Origin: Portulaca oleracea
Lineage: Eukaryota > Streptophyta > Magnoliopsida > Caryophyllales > Portulacaceae
Direction of reading: 5' to 3'
Length of the DNA stretch: 64,000 nt
NCBI GenBank assembly: GCA_029582165.1
Contig: CM055877.1
Location: 38,532,249 to 38,596,248 of the forward strand
Shown here: in pieces, positions 1-10,563 of the stretch
Layout of the letters: every line of letters begins with the position of its first letter
Numbering within the stretch: the stretch's first letter is position 1
Notes under the pieces: generated by a model
Told to the model about the DNA's origin: nothing
Databases searched by the model: none
What the model saw: only the letters and a program-made list of their open reading frames with translations
Program-made: the position numbers and the translations under genes

Positions 1-572
1 CTTAAACTCAGTCGACTCTAATTCCGTCTAGAAATCGACTACACAAGCAACAATCAATCCTAAATCCGTGAAGGATTGATTTCACTCAAACTTCTCGCAA
101 CACAAGTTCTCACAAAAACACCAAAACAGAAAACTCTATTTCTATTTTGAACACCCGATTTCTTCCGTGGAATCGTTGAATTTCCTTTGCCTTGAATTCG
201 TCCATTTAAACTGCTGCGCTGAGTCTTGTATCCGTTTGGGAAGGATTCTGTCTTTGCATCAATTTCGCTTTGCAACGACTCCAGATTCTTCCTTCCTTTT
301 GCAGCGAGATATGATCTGAGTTCTTTCCAATTTTCCTTCATCGATGTTTTCTGCGAAGATAGCATATAAAATCAGTTTAGTCGAATTTGGAGAATAGGAT
401 AGAAGAGTAAGATTCTTGCTCAATTAGGATTCTTCCCTGATTTGGTGTCGTCGGTTGTCTTTCACTTCAAAACACTTCAGGAGTACCAATGTCCTTTAGT
501 TTGTTGACATAAACGACCTTGCTGCACAGTGAGTGAATGTCCTCTGCTTCTGTTCTCTAAATGGGTTCTACA
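1..572 (-). repeat. 3' LTR of the Copia element, partial
   Basis: On the minus strand the sequence after the purine tract begins TGTAGAACCCATTTAG at 572, a canonical TG start directly after a PPT. The LTR continues beyond base 1, so its CA end is not visible. The solo LTR at 52908-53756 starts with a similar TGTAGAAAC, consistent with a related Copia family. No coding capacity is claimed for short ORFs in it. Confidence 0.75.
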
Positions 573-592
573 ATCTCCCCCTTTTTGAGTGA
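573..592 (-). other. Polypurine tract of the Copia element
   Basis: The minus strand reads CTCAAAAAGGGGGAGAT immediately before the TG of the LTR. This is where plus-strand DNA synthesis would be primed. A second, near-identical tract (AAAAAGGGGGAGATG on the minus strand) lies at about 736-750. Repeated tracts are a Sirevirus habit. Confidence 0.75.
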
Positions 593-826
593 AAGAGAAA
601 ACATAGATACAAGCATAGTATGTCTAACAAATAGTATAGAATGTCCATACATGGACTTAGCACAAAGCAATTTAAATTGTTTTACAAACCCTGATAGAAA
701 AACAAAAGATAAGAAACATCATACTATGCATAGATCATCTCCCCCTTTTTGACTTTCAAGCAAAAAGGTACAGGAGGAATGTTTGGCATGCAACGCAAAA
801 GAAAATCATACGAAAAGCAGATTGTT

Positions 827-1831
827 CTAAGATTGGGGATCAACAGAGACGGGGGTAGCAGCAGCAGTAGGGGATTGTGGATTGAGGGAGTCTGGAACAG
901 CAAGAGTGATTGATGGAACAGCAGGTTCGAGAGTTGATGTGACCTCGACCAATGCAATCCTTGCTTCGCGAAGGGCCTTGACCTCCTGGCGAAGAGCCTG
1001 AACTTCCTGGTGAAGGGCCTCAGTAGCATTTACAATGCTGGATATCTGGGTTTGCAGCGAAGTTGTGGCGTCCTTCGAGAAGCGAGCAGTAGAGGCTTCA
1101 ACGGCCTTGATTTCATCGAGATGAAGCGAGCCATCCGTTCTTTGTTGATAGCCCAGATTGAGAAGGTGGGAGGCATTGATGGTGGGCAGATTGAAAGATG
1201 ATTTCTCAGCATGGTCCAGGGAAACGTTGCAGAAGCGAAAGATTTTGGTCAATAAGTTTCCATATCGTAATGGACCAGAAGGTGAGGCAGCGGCCTTAAG
1301 GATATGTCGAATGACGATCTCTCCGATATCCGGATGGCGGTTATGGAGGACATTGAGAAGAAAAGAAGCACAAGCCTCATTGACAGTCTCCTTGTTTGTA
1401 CCCCTTGGGAGTATGGTACGGACAAGGATGTAATAGAGGAAGCGGGCCTCAGATTTTAGGTCAGTGTACTGAGAGGATTTTTGTTCGGATGGTCGGGCAA
1501 AGTGATGGCGAAGTTCTTGTTTAGGGTCTGAGGAAAGAGATAAATGTGGTTTGGTGGGATTGGGGTCGAGTTTCAGAATTCGTTCTATTTGGGATGGAGT
1601 GAGAAGAATTTCGACACCAGCGACAGTAGTTGTGAAGGAAGGGCGCTTTGAGTCAAGAACTAAATTTGCATAAAATTCAAGGACTAGAGAAGGGTAAATT
1701 ACCGATTCGCAGTCGAAGAAGGTTGAGCACCCCATTTCAGTGAGTGTGGTGAAGAAGGGAAAGGCTTGATGAAGGGAAGCGATGTCGACGTTCTCACAAC
1801 ACAGAATTTGGCGGGTTGCCAAAAGTTCCAT
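827..1831 (-). CDS. Envelope-position ORF with plant-transposon-protein-like domain and coiled coil
   Basis: A 334-residue ORF with a real ATG at 1831 and an in-frame TAA just upstream. The N-terminal ~200 residues resemble the domain annotated in plants as 'putative plant transposon protein' (Transposase_32 type): an FYANL motif, then a TPSQIERILKL segment, then a leucine-rich helical stretch ending near GPLRYGNLLTKIF. Residues ~265-295 (LHQEVQALRQEVKALREAR) form a clear coiled coil; the tail is Ser/Pro/Thr-rich. It lies between pol and the 3' PPT, the slot where Sireviruses carry an envelope-like ORF. I see no signal peptide or transmembrane segment, so it is not an obvious envelope protein. 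It is intact over its whole length, unlike its neighbours. Its function is unknown. Confidence 0.6.
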   Translation of the reverse strand: MELLATRQILCCENVDIASLHQAFPFFTTLTEMGCSTFFDCESVIYPSLVLEFYANLVLDSKRPSFTTTVAGVEILLTPSQIERILKLDPNPTKPHLSLSSDPKQELRHHFARPSEQKSSQYTDLKSEARFLYYILVRTILPRGTNKETVNEACASFLLNVLHNRHPDIGEIVIRHILKAAASPSGPLRYGNLLTKIFRFCNVSLDHAEKSSFNLPTINASHLLNLGYQQRTDGSLHLDEIKAVEASTARFSKDATTSLQTQISSIVNATEALHQEVQALRQEVKALREARIALVEVTSTLEPAVPSITLAVPDSLNPQSPTAAATPVSVDPQS

Positions 1832-2587
1832 GCATTGGGGGAGAGCCAGTAATTAAGAGATGGGAGGTTGAGAGATGACGGCGAGAGCGGCGGAGGAGGA
1901 TGAGTGAGATTGTGTGGAGTTTTGGGGGGTTGGAGATGTTTTGCGAGAGCGTAACCGTTTGACAACACCTGCAGAAGGGGAGGGGGCATTGGTTTTCTGG
2001 GCTGGGCGTTTCTTCCTTATGGAGAGTGTATGAGGAAAGTGACAGAGGGTTTTGAAGGAATAATGGTGGGGACGAAGATGATGACGTTTGGAAGTGGTGG
2101 GGTAAATGGTAAAAGGAAGAGGGGGTTAAATAGAGATGGCAGGAATCAGAGGAAGAGAGGGAAAAGGAGTAATTGCGGAAGGAGGGAGTAACTGGGGAAA
2201 GGTGTATATGGAAAGGATAAATGATGATTTGACGGTTGGGGGGGAGTTTAATATGATGTGACGGTAAGAATGGAAGGAGTAAAGGGGAGGAGGGAGAAAG
2301 AGATATGTTGAAGATTTTGAAGAGGGGCGGATGGTTTTTGAAAAGGATAGGATCTTTTTGAAAAAAAAAGGGAGTGAGGGGGAAAGTAAAAAAAAGGATT
2401 GTTTAAAAAAAAAAACGGTTGCACTGATCAGTTACGAGGGAACTGGCAGTTCAACCATATGCCAAAGTGTTGATATAAAGGAGCTCAATAAGGTATCAAG
2501 ACAAGAATGTCAAGGTCCTTGATGAGTCTGAAGGTTAAAGGCATACCTTGTGGTGAAGGTCATTTGCTCCCCCTGGATAGGAGAAGG
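1832..2587 (-). other. Spacer between pol and the extra ORF, pyrimidine-rich on the coding strand
   Basis: No gene is seen. On the minus strand this stretch is strongly C/T-rich from about 2420 to 1980. A CTATTTAACC TATA-like motif lies near 2130, about 300 bases before the ATG at 1831, followed by CT-rich leader-like sequence. This resembles a plant promoter plus 5' UTR, so the extra ORF may have its own transcript. Two more minus-strand GGGGGAGC purine motifs lie at about 2565-2600, just after the pol stop. Confidence 0.4.
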
Positions 2588-5191
2588 TTAGCTCCCCCTC
2601 AACAGGTCGTCCGGTTGCAGCATGCCAAGTTCCCTTCGATTAATGAGGAATTGCTTAGTGGGAAGGGCCTTGGTGAAGATATCTGCCAGTTGTTGATGAG
2701 TGGGAACAAAGTCCAGCGTAATATGACCTTTGTCAACGTGATCTCTGATAAAGTGATGTCGTACTTCAATGTGTTTGGTGCGGGAGTGCTGAACGGGATT
2801 TTTGGTGATTTGAATAGCACTCTTGTTATCACACTTGATGGGAATATTTGAGATTTCTATCCCAAGGTCCTTCATGTGCTGTTTGATCCATAAGGTTTGA
2901 GCACAACATGCGTCAGCTGCTATGTATTCTACTTCTGCAGTGGAAAGAGCAACGGCATTTTGTTTCTTGGATTGCCAGGAAATTAAGGAAAAGCCGAGCA
3001 TTTGGCAACCTCCAGATGTGCTTTTTCGATCTGTCTTGGAACCAGCAAAGTCAGCATCTGTGTAGCCAATGAGGTTCAGGGAGTTGTTCCTGGGATACCA
3101 CAGACCAAGACCCTTGGTACCTGCGAGATATCTCAAAATTCTTTTGACAGCAATCAAGTGAGATTCTTTAGGAGCACTTTGAAACCGAGCACATAGACAA
3201 ACACTAAACATTATGTCTGAACGACTTGCAGTTAAATAAAGTAGAGATCCTATCATACTTCGATATTGTTTGTCAGGAACGTCCTTACCATGTAGATCCC
3301 GATCAAGTTTTAATGTGGAGGACATTGGGGTACTGCAGTATTTAGCTTTCTCCAAACCATATTTCTTCAGAAGTTCTTTGACATACTTACTTTGGTTGAG
3401 AAAGATGCCATCATTGTCTTGTTTGATTTTTAGGCCAAGAAAGAACCTTAGTTCTCCCACTAGACTCATCTCAAACTCCTTGCTCATTAGGTCGGAGAAT
3501 TCCTTCACTAGATATTCATTAGTAGCACCAAAGATAATGTCATCTACATAAACTTGAATTATAGTAGAGTTCTGACCTGAGGTTTTGATGAACAGAGTTT
3601 TGTCAATGAGACCTCTCGTGAATCCATTCTTTAGAAGAAAGGAGCTTAGTCTCTCATACCAAGCCTTGGGAGCTTGTTTTAGTCCAGAGAGGGCCTTCTG
3701 AAGTCTGTAAACGTGAGTGTCTGGATTTTGTTGTTCAAATCCTGGAGGTTGTTCCACATAGACTTCTTCCTTTAGGTAACCATTGAGGAAGGCACTTTTG
3801 ACATCCATTTGATACAGCTTCATGTGATTTGATGCAGCATAGGCCAGAAGTATCCGAATGGCCTCTAGTCTTGCAACTGGTGCAAAGGTTTCTTCATAGT
3901 CAATCCCTTCTTCTTGGTTATACCCTTTGGCAACTAGCCTTGCTTTGTTTCTTGTAACAGTGCCATGTTCATTTAATTTGTTGCGGTAGACCCATTTTAC
4001 ACCAATGACTGGATGGTGTTCGGGTCTTAGGACAAGCTTCCATACTTTGTTGTGCTCGAATTGATTTAATTCTTCTTGCATAGCTAGGATCCAGTTGCTA
4101 TCCTTTAGAGCTTCTTCAGGTCCTTTAGGTTCAATCTGAGAAACAAACGCGTGAAAGGCACAAAAGTTTCTAAGAGAGGATCGAGTTTTGATACCTGTTT
4201 CCAGACCTGAAAGGAGATTGTCGGCTGGATGAGCAGGTTTGAACCTGAAGGTCCTTGATGACTCCTCGGTGTTCTGCTGTGCAGTATCATCTATTTGAGG
4301 AGTTTCTGCTGGTGGAGGTCCTTGTCCTTCACTTGAGGAAGGTCCTTGTTCTTCATTTGAGGAAGGTCCTTGGGCTTCATTTTCCTCATGTTCTGAGGTT
4401 TGTTGCATGGTGTTATCAGAAGGAGGTTCTTCATTTTGTTGTAGAGGACCTTGCTGGAATGTACGAGGAGTGTCCTCGTCATCATCATCTTGAAGAATCT
4501 GGAATTTTATGGAGGACCTTTCTGATGACGTGGTGGAAGTTTCATCGAAGACAACATGGATTGATTCTTCCACCTTTTTTGATGCTTTAATATAGACTCT
4601 GTAGGCCTTGCTAGATAAGGAATATCCTACCAGAATTCCTTCTTCACTTCTTGGCTCAAATTTGCTTAAGGCCTTCTTGCCATTGTTATGAACGTAGCAT
4701 TTACATCCAATGGCCTTGAGGTGAGCTACATTTGACGTTTTACCCTTGAACAACTCATAGGGTGTCTTCTTCAAGAAGGATCTTATGGTACATCTGTTGA
4801 GAATATAATTTGAAGCATTTATGATTTCAGCCCAAAGAAAAAGAGGTAGATTATTCTCACAGATGATGGTTCTGGCCATGTTTTCCAGTGTGAGGTTCTT
4901 CCGTTCAACCACACCATTTTGTTGTGGTGTCCTTGGGGCAGAGAAATTGTGTGTAACCCCTTCTTGATCACAGAATTTTCCAAATTGATCTCGATTATCA
5001 AACTCTTTTCCATGATCTGTTCTTATGGACACCAAATTGAGTCCTGTAAGGACCTTGAGTTGCTTGTATAGTTTCTCAAATTCTGGGTAGGCCTCTGTCT
5101 TATCCTTCAAAAATAAAACCCAGGTAAATCTAGAATAATCATCAACAATGACTAGTATGTATGAACGTCCTCCTAGAATAATCATCAACAA
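2588..5191 (-). pseudogene. Copia pol fragment: integrase core, reverse transcriptase, RNase H
   Basis: An open frame of 867 codons without a genuine start codon; it begins inside integrase. The integrase catalytic triad is present: Asp in VDDYSRF (residue 17/18), Asp in RTDHGKEF (59) and Glu in NGVVERKN (96). A linker rich in Glu/Gln/Ser/Pro follows (~240-330). Reverse transcriptase starts near [14 protein letters not shown], with [12 protein letters not shown] and the catalytic YVDDIIF box at about residue 547 (3541-3552). RNase H shows [17 protein letters not shown] and [13 protein letters not shown]. No stop or frameshift occurs within it, so the truncation is recent or the insertion young. 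The encoded enzyme set lacks protease and the integrase zinc finger. Confidence 0.9.
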
Positions 5192-5194
5192 TGA
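5130..5194. repeat. 22-bp direct duplication at the Copia truncation point
   Basis: The same 22 bases (beginning CTAGAATAATCATCAACA) occur at 5130-5151 and 5173-5194. They encode the IVDDYSR integrase motif. The second copy sits exactly at the edge of Copia homology, before Tat-like LTR sequence starts. Confidence 0.85.
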
Positions 5195-6092
5195 TTAAGT
5201 GATTAAACACAATAATTTAAATAAAATAATCGAACTTTGCTTAAGATGTAGCAATGATGGATTTGATCCCTTGAGTTGCCCCTTGACTTAAAACCCGGAT
5301 GAGATGATGTGGGTGGTGTAGAAAAAAGTGGTATGTAAATGGTTGTGAAGAATATGATTTGTGAAAGGGATTATGGGAGATGAAAAGAAGTATAATATGA
5401 ATCTGGTGTAGGAAGTTGATTTTGCGATGGAAATGGATGATGGATGTAGAATGTGGAGATGATAGGGGAATAGAATAATGTGGAGAATTTGAGAGAGTGG
5501 AAGTATAATATGGTGAACATGAGAATATAGTAAGTGGATGATAGTAGTGAATAGTTGTTGATGGTGAGAGTTGATGAAAATGAAGGTGGAATGGAGGGGT
5601 ATTTAAAGGTGAAGGAGTGTGGGTTTTGGAGGGAAATGGTGGGGGACATACCCCAAAAATCACGTCATCAGAGACCAAAACCTAGGAGGGTTTTGGGATG
5701 GTCAAAGGAGGTCAAACATGTGGGCTATGATCAAGGGATTGCATGCATGCAGATTTTGGCGCCAACTGCTTCAAAACCTATGCGAGCTTTAAATTAGCAA
5801 TCATGCGGATCGGTGACGTGGAGCGAAACGGCGTCGTCCGCTACTCCGCTCAAAGCCTAGGCGGGTTTTGAGCTCTCTGGGCCGGTGCGAGCGATTGGGC
5901 CTGCTTCTGCATGGGCTTGTTCAATAAAAGTTAAAACCCCAGTGGGTTTTAACAATTATTTGCGGCCTGTTTTATTTCTTTTGAGCTCGGTTGATTGATC
6001 TTTTGGGCCCAATGACCCATTTCACTTCGCCCTTCGGTCTTCCATAGTTTTGATGAGTCGGGATTATACCGGTACAAATCCTGTTGTCTACA
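5195..6092 (-). repeat. Tat/Ogre-like 3' LTR 'A' (minus strand)
   Basis: On the minus strand the LTR begins TGTAGACAACAGG at 6092 and includes a GTACCGGTATAATCC segment typical of Tat/Ogre LTR starts. It is preceded by a PPT (6093-6115). A TATA-like TTTAAATAC lies at 5600-5607. Three hairpins lie upstream of it: stem CCAAAACC/GGTTTTGG (5675-5696), CAAAGCC/GGTTTTG (5851-5870, one G.T pair) and a perfect 10-bp stem GTTAAAACCC/GGGTTTTAAC (5930-5953). A decayed fourth is at about 5773-5792. The left edge is set only by the end of Copia sequence. This LTR is homologous to LTR C (34689-35379 plus 47094-47281). Confidence 0.65.
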
Positions 6093-6125
6093 GAGAGCCC
6101 CCACTTTGATCGAGTCCGAATAGGA
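6093..6125 (-). other. Polypurine tract next to LTR A
   Basis: The minus strand reads GATCAAAGTGGGGGCTC directly before the LTR start. The same block, with its flank CGGACTCGATCAAAG, recurs at 11971-11995 beside LTR B. LTRs A and B are therefore 3' LTRs of one family in the same orientation. Confidence 0.65.
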
Positions 6126-6254
6126 CGAAGGTCAAAGTAGTATGAGGATATGACTTTGGTTTGTAAATCCTGGGTTGATGAGTTGATGTTGATCTCGGGC
6201 GAGAATGACGCCTTACTTGTTATCGGGCACGATGCCGATGGTTGATGGAATTTT

Positions 6255-6498
6255 CTAGTCTTTCCCAGTGTCGGTCCCAGTCTTTCCCGCTGTCGCTTCC
6301 AGTCTTTCCCGGTGTCAATTCCAGTCTTTCCCGGTGTCGATTCCAGTCTTTCCCGGTGTCGCTTCCAGTCTTTCCCGGTGTCGCTTCTAGTCTTTGCCGA
6401 TGTCGATTCCAGTCTTTCCTGGTGTCGATTCCAGTCTTTCACGGTGTCGGTTCAAGTCTTTCCCGGTGTCGATTCCAGTCTTTCCTGGTGTCGGTTCC
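6255..6498. repeat. 22-bp minisatellite (Tat-like 3' region), left part
   Basis: About eleven units of 22 bp with the core CAGTCTTTCCCGGTGTCG plus a four-base spacer (ATTC, CTTC or GTTC). The array is cut at 6498 by the solo LTR and resumes at 9941 (about two units to 9982). Tandem repeats just upstream of the 3' LTR are established for Tat/Ogre elements. ORFs reading through it are only the repeat translated. Confidence 0.9.
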
Positions 6499-6901
6499 TG
6501 TCAAACCCCGAAAAAAATCCAAAGATGTTGACCGTGACGTCGTTAGTAAATTAGGTTTGACTTCGTTATTTGTTATTATTCGTTTGTGTTTATTTTTGCT
6601 AACACTTGAGCTCGTAGGATCGTGAGGGACTAACAAGGGTATATCGATAATTTCGGAGGTTTAGTATTATTAGTTTTACTCTTTTTATTATTAGTATTAC
6701 TATTAATATTATTGTGTTATATGAATAATTACATGAATATTATTTGCTATGTGATTACTATTAATAATATTATTATTGGTATTATTATTATTATTACTAT
6801 TATTATTGTTATTAGTTGTTTTCCAAAAAAAAAAATCAGACTTTAGTATTGTGTTGGATTAGTATTAAGAATAGTATTGTTGGGCCTTAATTAGTAGTTA
6901 G

Positions 6902-6909
6902 TATAAAAG
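6902..6909 (+). promoter_or_regulatory. TATA box of the solo LTR
   Basis: TATAAAAG, followed within 60-80 bases by a pyrimidine-rich (CTCTCT)n leader, the usual U3/R arrangement in a plant LTR. Confidence 0.5.
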
Positions 6910-9220
6910 GTTAATCTCCCTCTCAAAACCCTAATAACAACCCTAACCCTAGCCTCACACCCCTCCTCTCTCTCTCTCTCTTTCCCTCCCCATCTCTCTG
7001 CCATCCACCGCCGGGCGCCACAGCCGCCGGCCGCGTGCACCGGCAGCCACCGAAACCACCATTCTCGACCCCTCTCTCAATCTCCTTCGTTCTTTTTCTC
7101 TGATTCTCTCCCTCTCGCCCTCTCTCTCTCTCTCTGCTCTGCCCTCGTGCCGTTGCAGCCACCAGTCGACACCACCGCGTCGTAAGCGCCGCCGGCCGCT
7201 TGAACCCGTCGCGGCGGTTGGAAGGAAGACGATTTTGTTACTATCACTGCTTGTGCTGCTGCTATTCGAACCCGAACGCCGACGACAGCCCTTGCGACCA
7301 CCAAGCACATCGATGACCACCTCCTCGCCGCCGCCTCTGACTGTCACCGCCTCGACCGGCCACCCAGTCGCCGGAAACCGTGCCCAGAACCCCTGGACGT
7401 AAACCCTAATCTTCTTGAAACCTTCTTTCTCTTTCTCCTTAATTTTTTCTGATGTTATTATTATTATTATGGTATTATTATTATTATTGTATTGTTATTA
7501 TTTCTTGATTTAAATCTTGTAATCTGGGTAATTAAGGGTGTAATTTTATTGAGTTGTTATTTGTAATTAAATCGTTCTTGTATTGTAGTTTTTACTTGTA
7601 AATTTGTTTAAATTATTATGTGTAATCTTTATGCTTTAAATTGGTGTATTAGGGTTGTAATAGTTGCAGTAAGATTATTAATGTTCAATTGTTTGATATA
7701 TTGTTTTCTTGTGAAGCATGTTTAGGGTTTTAGATAACATTATTATTGTATGTACGAATTAAAAAGTTTAATTACCTAGATTAATTCTTTAATCGTGAGT
7801 TAAGTATTCATATGTTCTTTAATTATCTTAGGGTTCATTCATGTTTAGTTTCATGTTTAAATCTTGTTAAATAAGTTAGGTTGATTGAATTGCTAAAGTT
7901 CGATTCTTGTTTATTAATTCTTAATTCTTGATTTAATCTTGTATAAAGAAATTGGTTGTAGGGGTTCTTGATTAGTAGTTTAAATGTTTATATGTTCTTT
8001 CTAGTTTATTCACGTGTTCTTTAAGTTCCTTCTTGTTTATTGGTTAAGAAATTCATGTTTAGGATAGTGTTAATATTTCATGCATGCTTTTAGGGTTAGT
8101 AGAAATATTAAAGTTGATTTCATGTTCTATATTTTGGTTTTGATGATAGGAGATTTGATGTTTGGACCTTAGTTGGATTAGGTTAATTACTTTGGACTTT
8201 AGTTACTGTTTTAAGCCCAAATTAGGAACCCGGGATCGGATTGGTGGAAGTGAGAACCGAATTTGCAAATTAAATGGAAACCGGTAACAGGACAGTTTTG
8301 ATGGGGTCTAAAGATCGGGTCACCACGGTTAGTGTCGTTGTCTTTTGATCGAACCCTTTGCACTGGAGATTCCCTTAGGTGTTAGCTTTCATAGGAATTT
8401 TACGGACAGAAATTCGGAATTTTATAAGTCGAGTTATACTCCGATTACCAGACCTAGATCAGGTCTAGACAGATGATGATTTTTGAGGACCTTAAAGCGT
8501 GTTTTGGGTCTCGAGTTCAATTTAAGAGTTTTAGTAGACATCCCGAGGTTTCCGAAAAGTCCAAAACCAGACCCATAGGATGTCGGAAAGTCAAGTTACG
8601 ACCTTTTTGTGTGGATGCTGTAATCTGTCTTGTTATGTGAAATTGCTAATGAATGTGTTGTTGATTGAAAAGGTTTACTTGGTATTATTATGCGATTACT
8701 TGGAATGTGTTAGGTAATTTAAAGTGTAAATTCATGATTGATAGGAACCTATAGGGTTCCTAGGGGAAGCTTAGTTAGAAGGTAGTTAATACTAACTTGG
8801 AAGGGCGCGTTTGATTAGAATAATTATTCTATTTTAGGCCCGAGCTAATTCGCGTCGTTAGTGAGCTCAAGTGTGTTCATTTTGCTGTGAAGTGAAGCTA
8901 ACCAGGTAATGTCTATGCTCTAATCCCCACTGGGATGCTCTTTAAATGTGTTTTAATGTTTTCTAAGATGTTTTGAGAATTGCATCCCGAAAGGGGACTT
9001 TATGTTGAAAATGTGACCATCTGTTTTGGATAATTGTTTGTAATTATTATACTTTGAGTTATGAGTTGAGAATTGAGATGGTCTTTTATAAGTAGTTTTG
9101 ATACTCGTTTTGATAACCTGGGTTGGGTTTGACTTGAGAGTTGTGAGTTGAGTTTTTGCATAAGATACTAATAATTCAAGTGAAACAATAAGCGGGTTTA
9201 ATTGAGTAACTCTTGATTTT

Positions 9221-9433
9221 GGTCGTAGCCTGTGGTAGGCAAAAGGGTCCGGGACCCTGGTCGTAGCCTGTCGTAGGCAAAGGGTCTGGGACCCTGGTCG
9301 TAGCCTGTGGTAGGCGAAAATGTGAACTCTTGATATTCTGGTCGTAGCCTGTGGTAGGCGAATTTTGATGCCTGTGGCAGGCGAATATTTTGATGCCTGT
9401 GGTAGGCGAACTCTTGATGCCTGTGGTAGGCGA
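9221..9433. repeat. Short tandem repeat inside the solo LTR
   Basis: Repeated GTCGTAGCCTGTGGTAGGC-like units with variable spacers; the later copies shrink to GCCTGTGGTAGGCGA. There are about seven copies. No function is apparent. Confidence 0.8.
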
Positions 9434-9940
9434 TGTTACTCTAAGGGATGTGGTATCCCGCCCGCATAATAAAATATGGATTGGTTGGTTTGAGGAAAAC
9501 AGTTAAGGGTTAAAGGTTTGTGAAATGGTTTGACTTGTTCCCTCTCCCTCAAATGAATTGAAATGAACTTAACTTGTTTTTAACGTTAGGGGTAGACATT
9601 ATTGAGATTTCCCCCTCATTTTTTGAAATGTTTTGTTTTCAGGTGAAGATCTATATGCTGGGGACGGGAATTAGAAGTGAGGACGAAATGTTTAGAAGTC
9701 ATTAAATATGTCGCTCTTCTTTTCTGAGAAAAACTTGAAGTTGGTTTTGAGGTTTATTTCTAAGTATGAGTTTGTTAGTTGGTTTGTCGTTGACAGACAG
9801 TTGTAGTTTTCCTTCTCGCCTTGTATTCCTTCGGGGATACGGCAGTGACGCCCAATAAGAGTTTGAGTCTTCCGATAAATTTTGTCTGTTAACGTTAGTT
9901 GACTTTGACTTTTCTATAATTGAATTTCCGGGGCGTTACA

Positions 9941-10563
9941 GTTCCAGTCTTTCTCGATGTCGCTTCCAGTCTTTCGCGGTGTGGATGTTGATGATGGTGG
10001 GCATTTTTGATGTCGAAGGACTTCATCAGTCGCGTTAGCTGATGGCCTTGGGGGTTGAGACTTCATCGGGCGCGTTGCCGATTGCTCGGAGATTGAGACT
10101 TCACCGGGCGCGCGATGCCGATGGCTCAGGAGTACATCGAAACTCTACCGATGGAATTGAATGATGATGGTGACAGCGACCACTTATGCGGTAGCTGAGT
10201 GATGGTGGTCCCGTTGTCGGCAACCTGGAAATCATGAGAAAATCGAGTATTAGTTTTATTGAAAAAGAATGAAAGAGGTTCGATTTTTACCTGCGGGCCG
10301 TAAAGCCAGAATGTGGGCTCAGGCTGTGGGCCGTGAATTTGGGCTGTAGGCGTCACAAAACCTAGGCGGGTTTTGACGTCCTTCATTGGGCTGTGTCCGC
10401 GCCTGGACAGCGTCCTCTAGGCCAAACAAAACGTAGGCGGGTTTTGTTCTTTTTTTTCTTTTTTTTTCTCTGCCTCGTGAAGGAATCAAAGTGGGGCCCA
10501 GCCCACTTGCGGTCATAAAGAGGCCACGTCGCCATGCCTCTCTTTTGGGTGACAAAAGGATAT
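9941..10563 (-). repeat. Tat-like remnant with minisatellite end and hairpin-bearing LTR debris
   Basis: After two further 22-bp units (to about 9982) there is a loose CTTCATCGGGCGCG repeat (10020-10115), then sequence resembling the hairpin zone of LTR A. Two hairpins are perfect: CAAAACC/GGTTTTG with loop TAGGCG (10356-10375) and AACAAAAC/GTTTTGTT (10425-10448). No gene is visible. The block ends where LTR B begins. Confidence 0.5.

Larger units (their letters stand above)
1..5194 (-). mobile_element. Ty1/Copia (Sirevirus-type) retrotransposon, 5'-truncated
   Basis: Reading on the minus strand, the order is integrase core, reverse transcriptase, RNase H (2588-5191), an extra ORF (827-1831), a polypurine tract and the start of the 3' LTR (572 leftwards, running off the window). 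Gag, protease and the integrase zinc-binding domain are absent, because pol stops abruptly inside the integrase core at about 5191. Integrase before reverse transcriptase defines Copia. The extra ORF after pol and the repeated AAAAAGGGGGAGA-like tracts fit the Sirevirus lineage. The element cannot be autonomous. The Sirevirus assignment is inferred from layout and not from a phylogeny. Confidence 0.85.
6499..9940 (+). mobile_element. Solo LTR of a Tekay/Del-type chromovirus
   Basis: The 3,442-bp block starts TGTCAAACCCCG and ends CCGGGGCGTTACA, with the imperfect inverted ends typical of long Tekay/Del LTRs. It is flanked by a perfect 5-bp target duplication GTTCC (6494-6498 and 9941-9945) and interrupts the 22-bp minisatellite. 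There is no PBS, PPT or coding domain, so it is a solo LTR left by LTR-LTR recombination. It contains a TATA box (TATAAAAG, 6902-6909), a CT-rich leader and a GC-rich segment (6960-7400). A degenerate tandem of GTCGTAGCCTGTGGTAGGC lies at 9221-9433. Family assignment rests on termini and length only; the ends and TSD are certain. Confidence 0.85.

Noticed and set aside
2331..2522. Lys-rich plus-strand frame
   Set aside because: It is an A/G-rich tract in the Copia spacer, low complexity, no homology.
5241..5678. Minus-strand reading frame of 145 codons rich in Ser, His and Pro
   Set aside because: It lies in the LTR A leader/TATA zone, is low-complexity, and has no domain.
5972..6636. Several frames of 60-150 codons on both strands
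   Set aside because: They are the 22-bp minisatellite translated; the peptide repeats follow the DNA period.
6923..7347. Arg/Glu/Gly-rich minus-strand frames
   Set aside because: They come from the CT-rich leader and GC-rich segment of the solo LTR read on the wrong strand.
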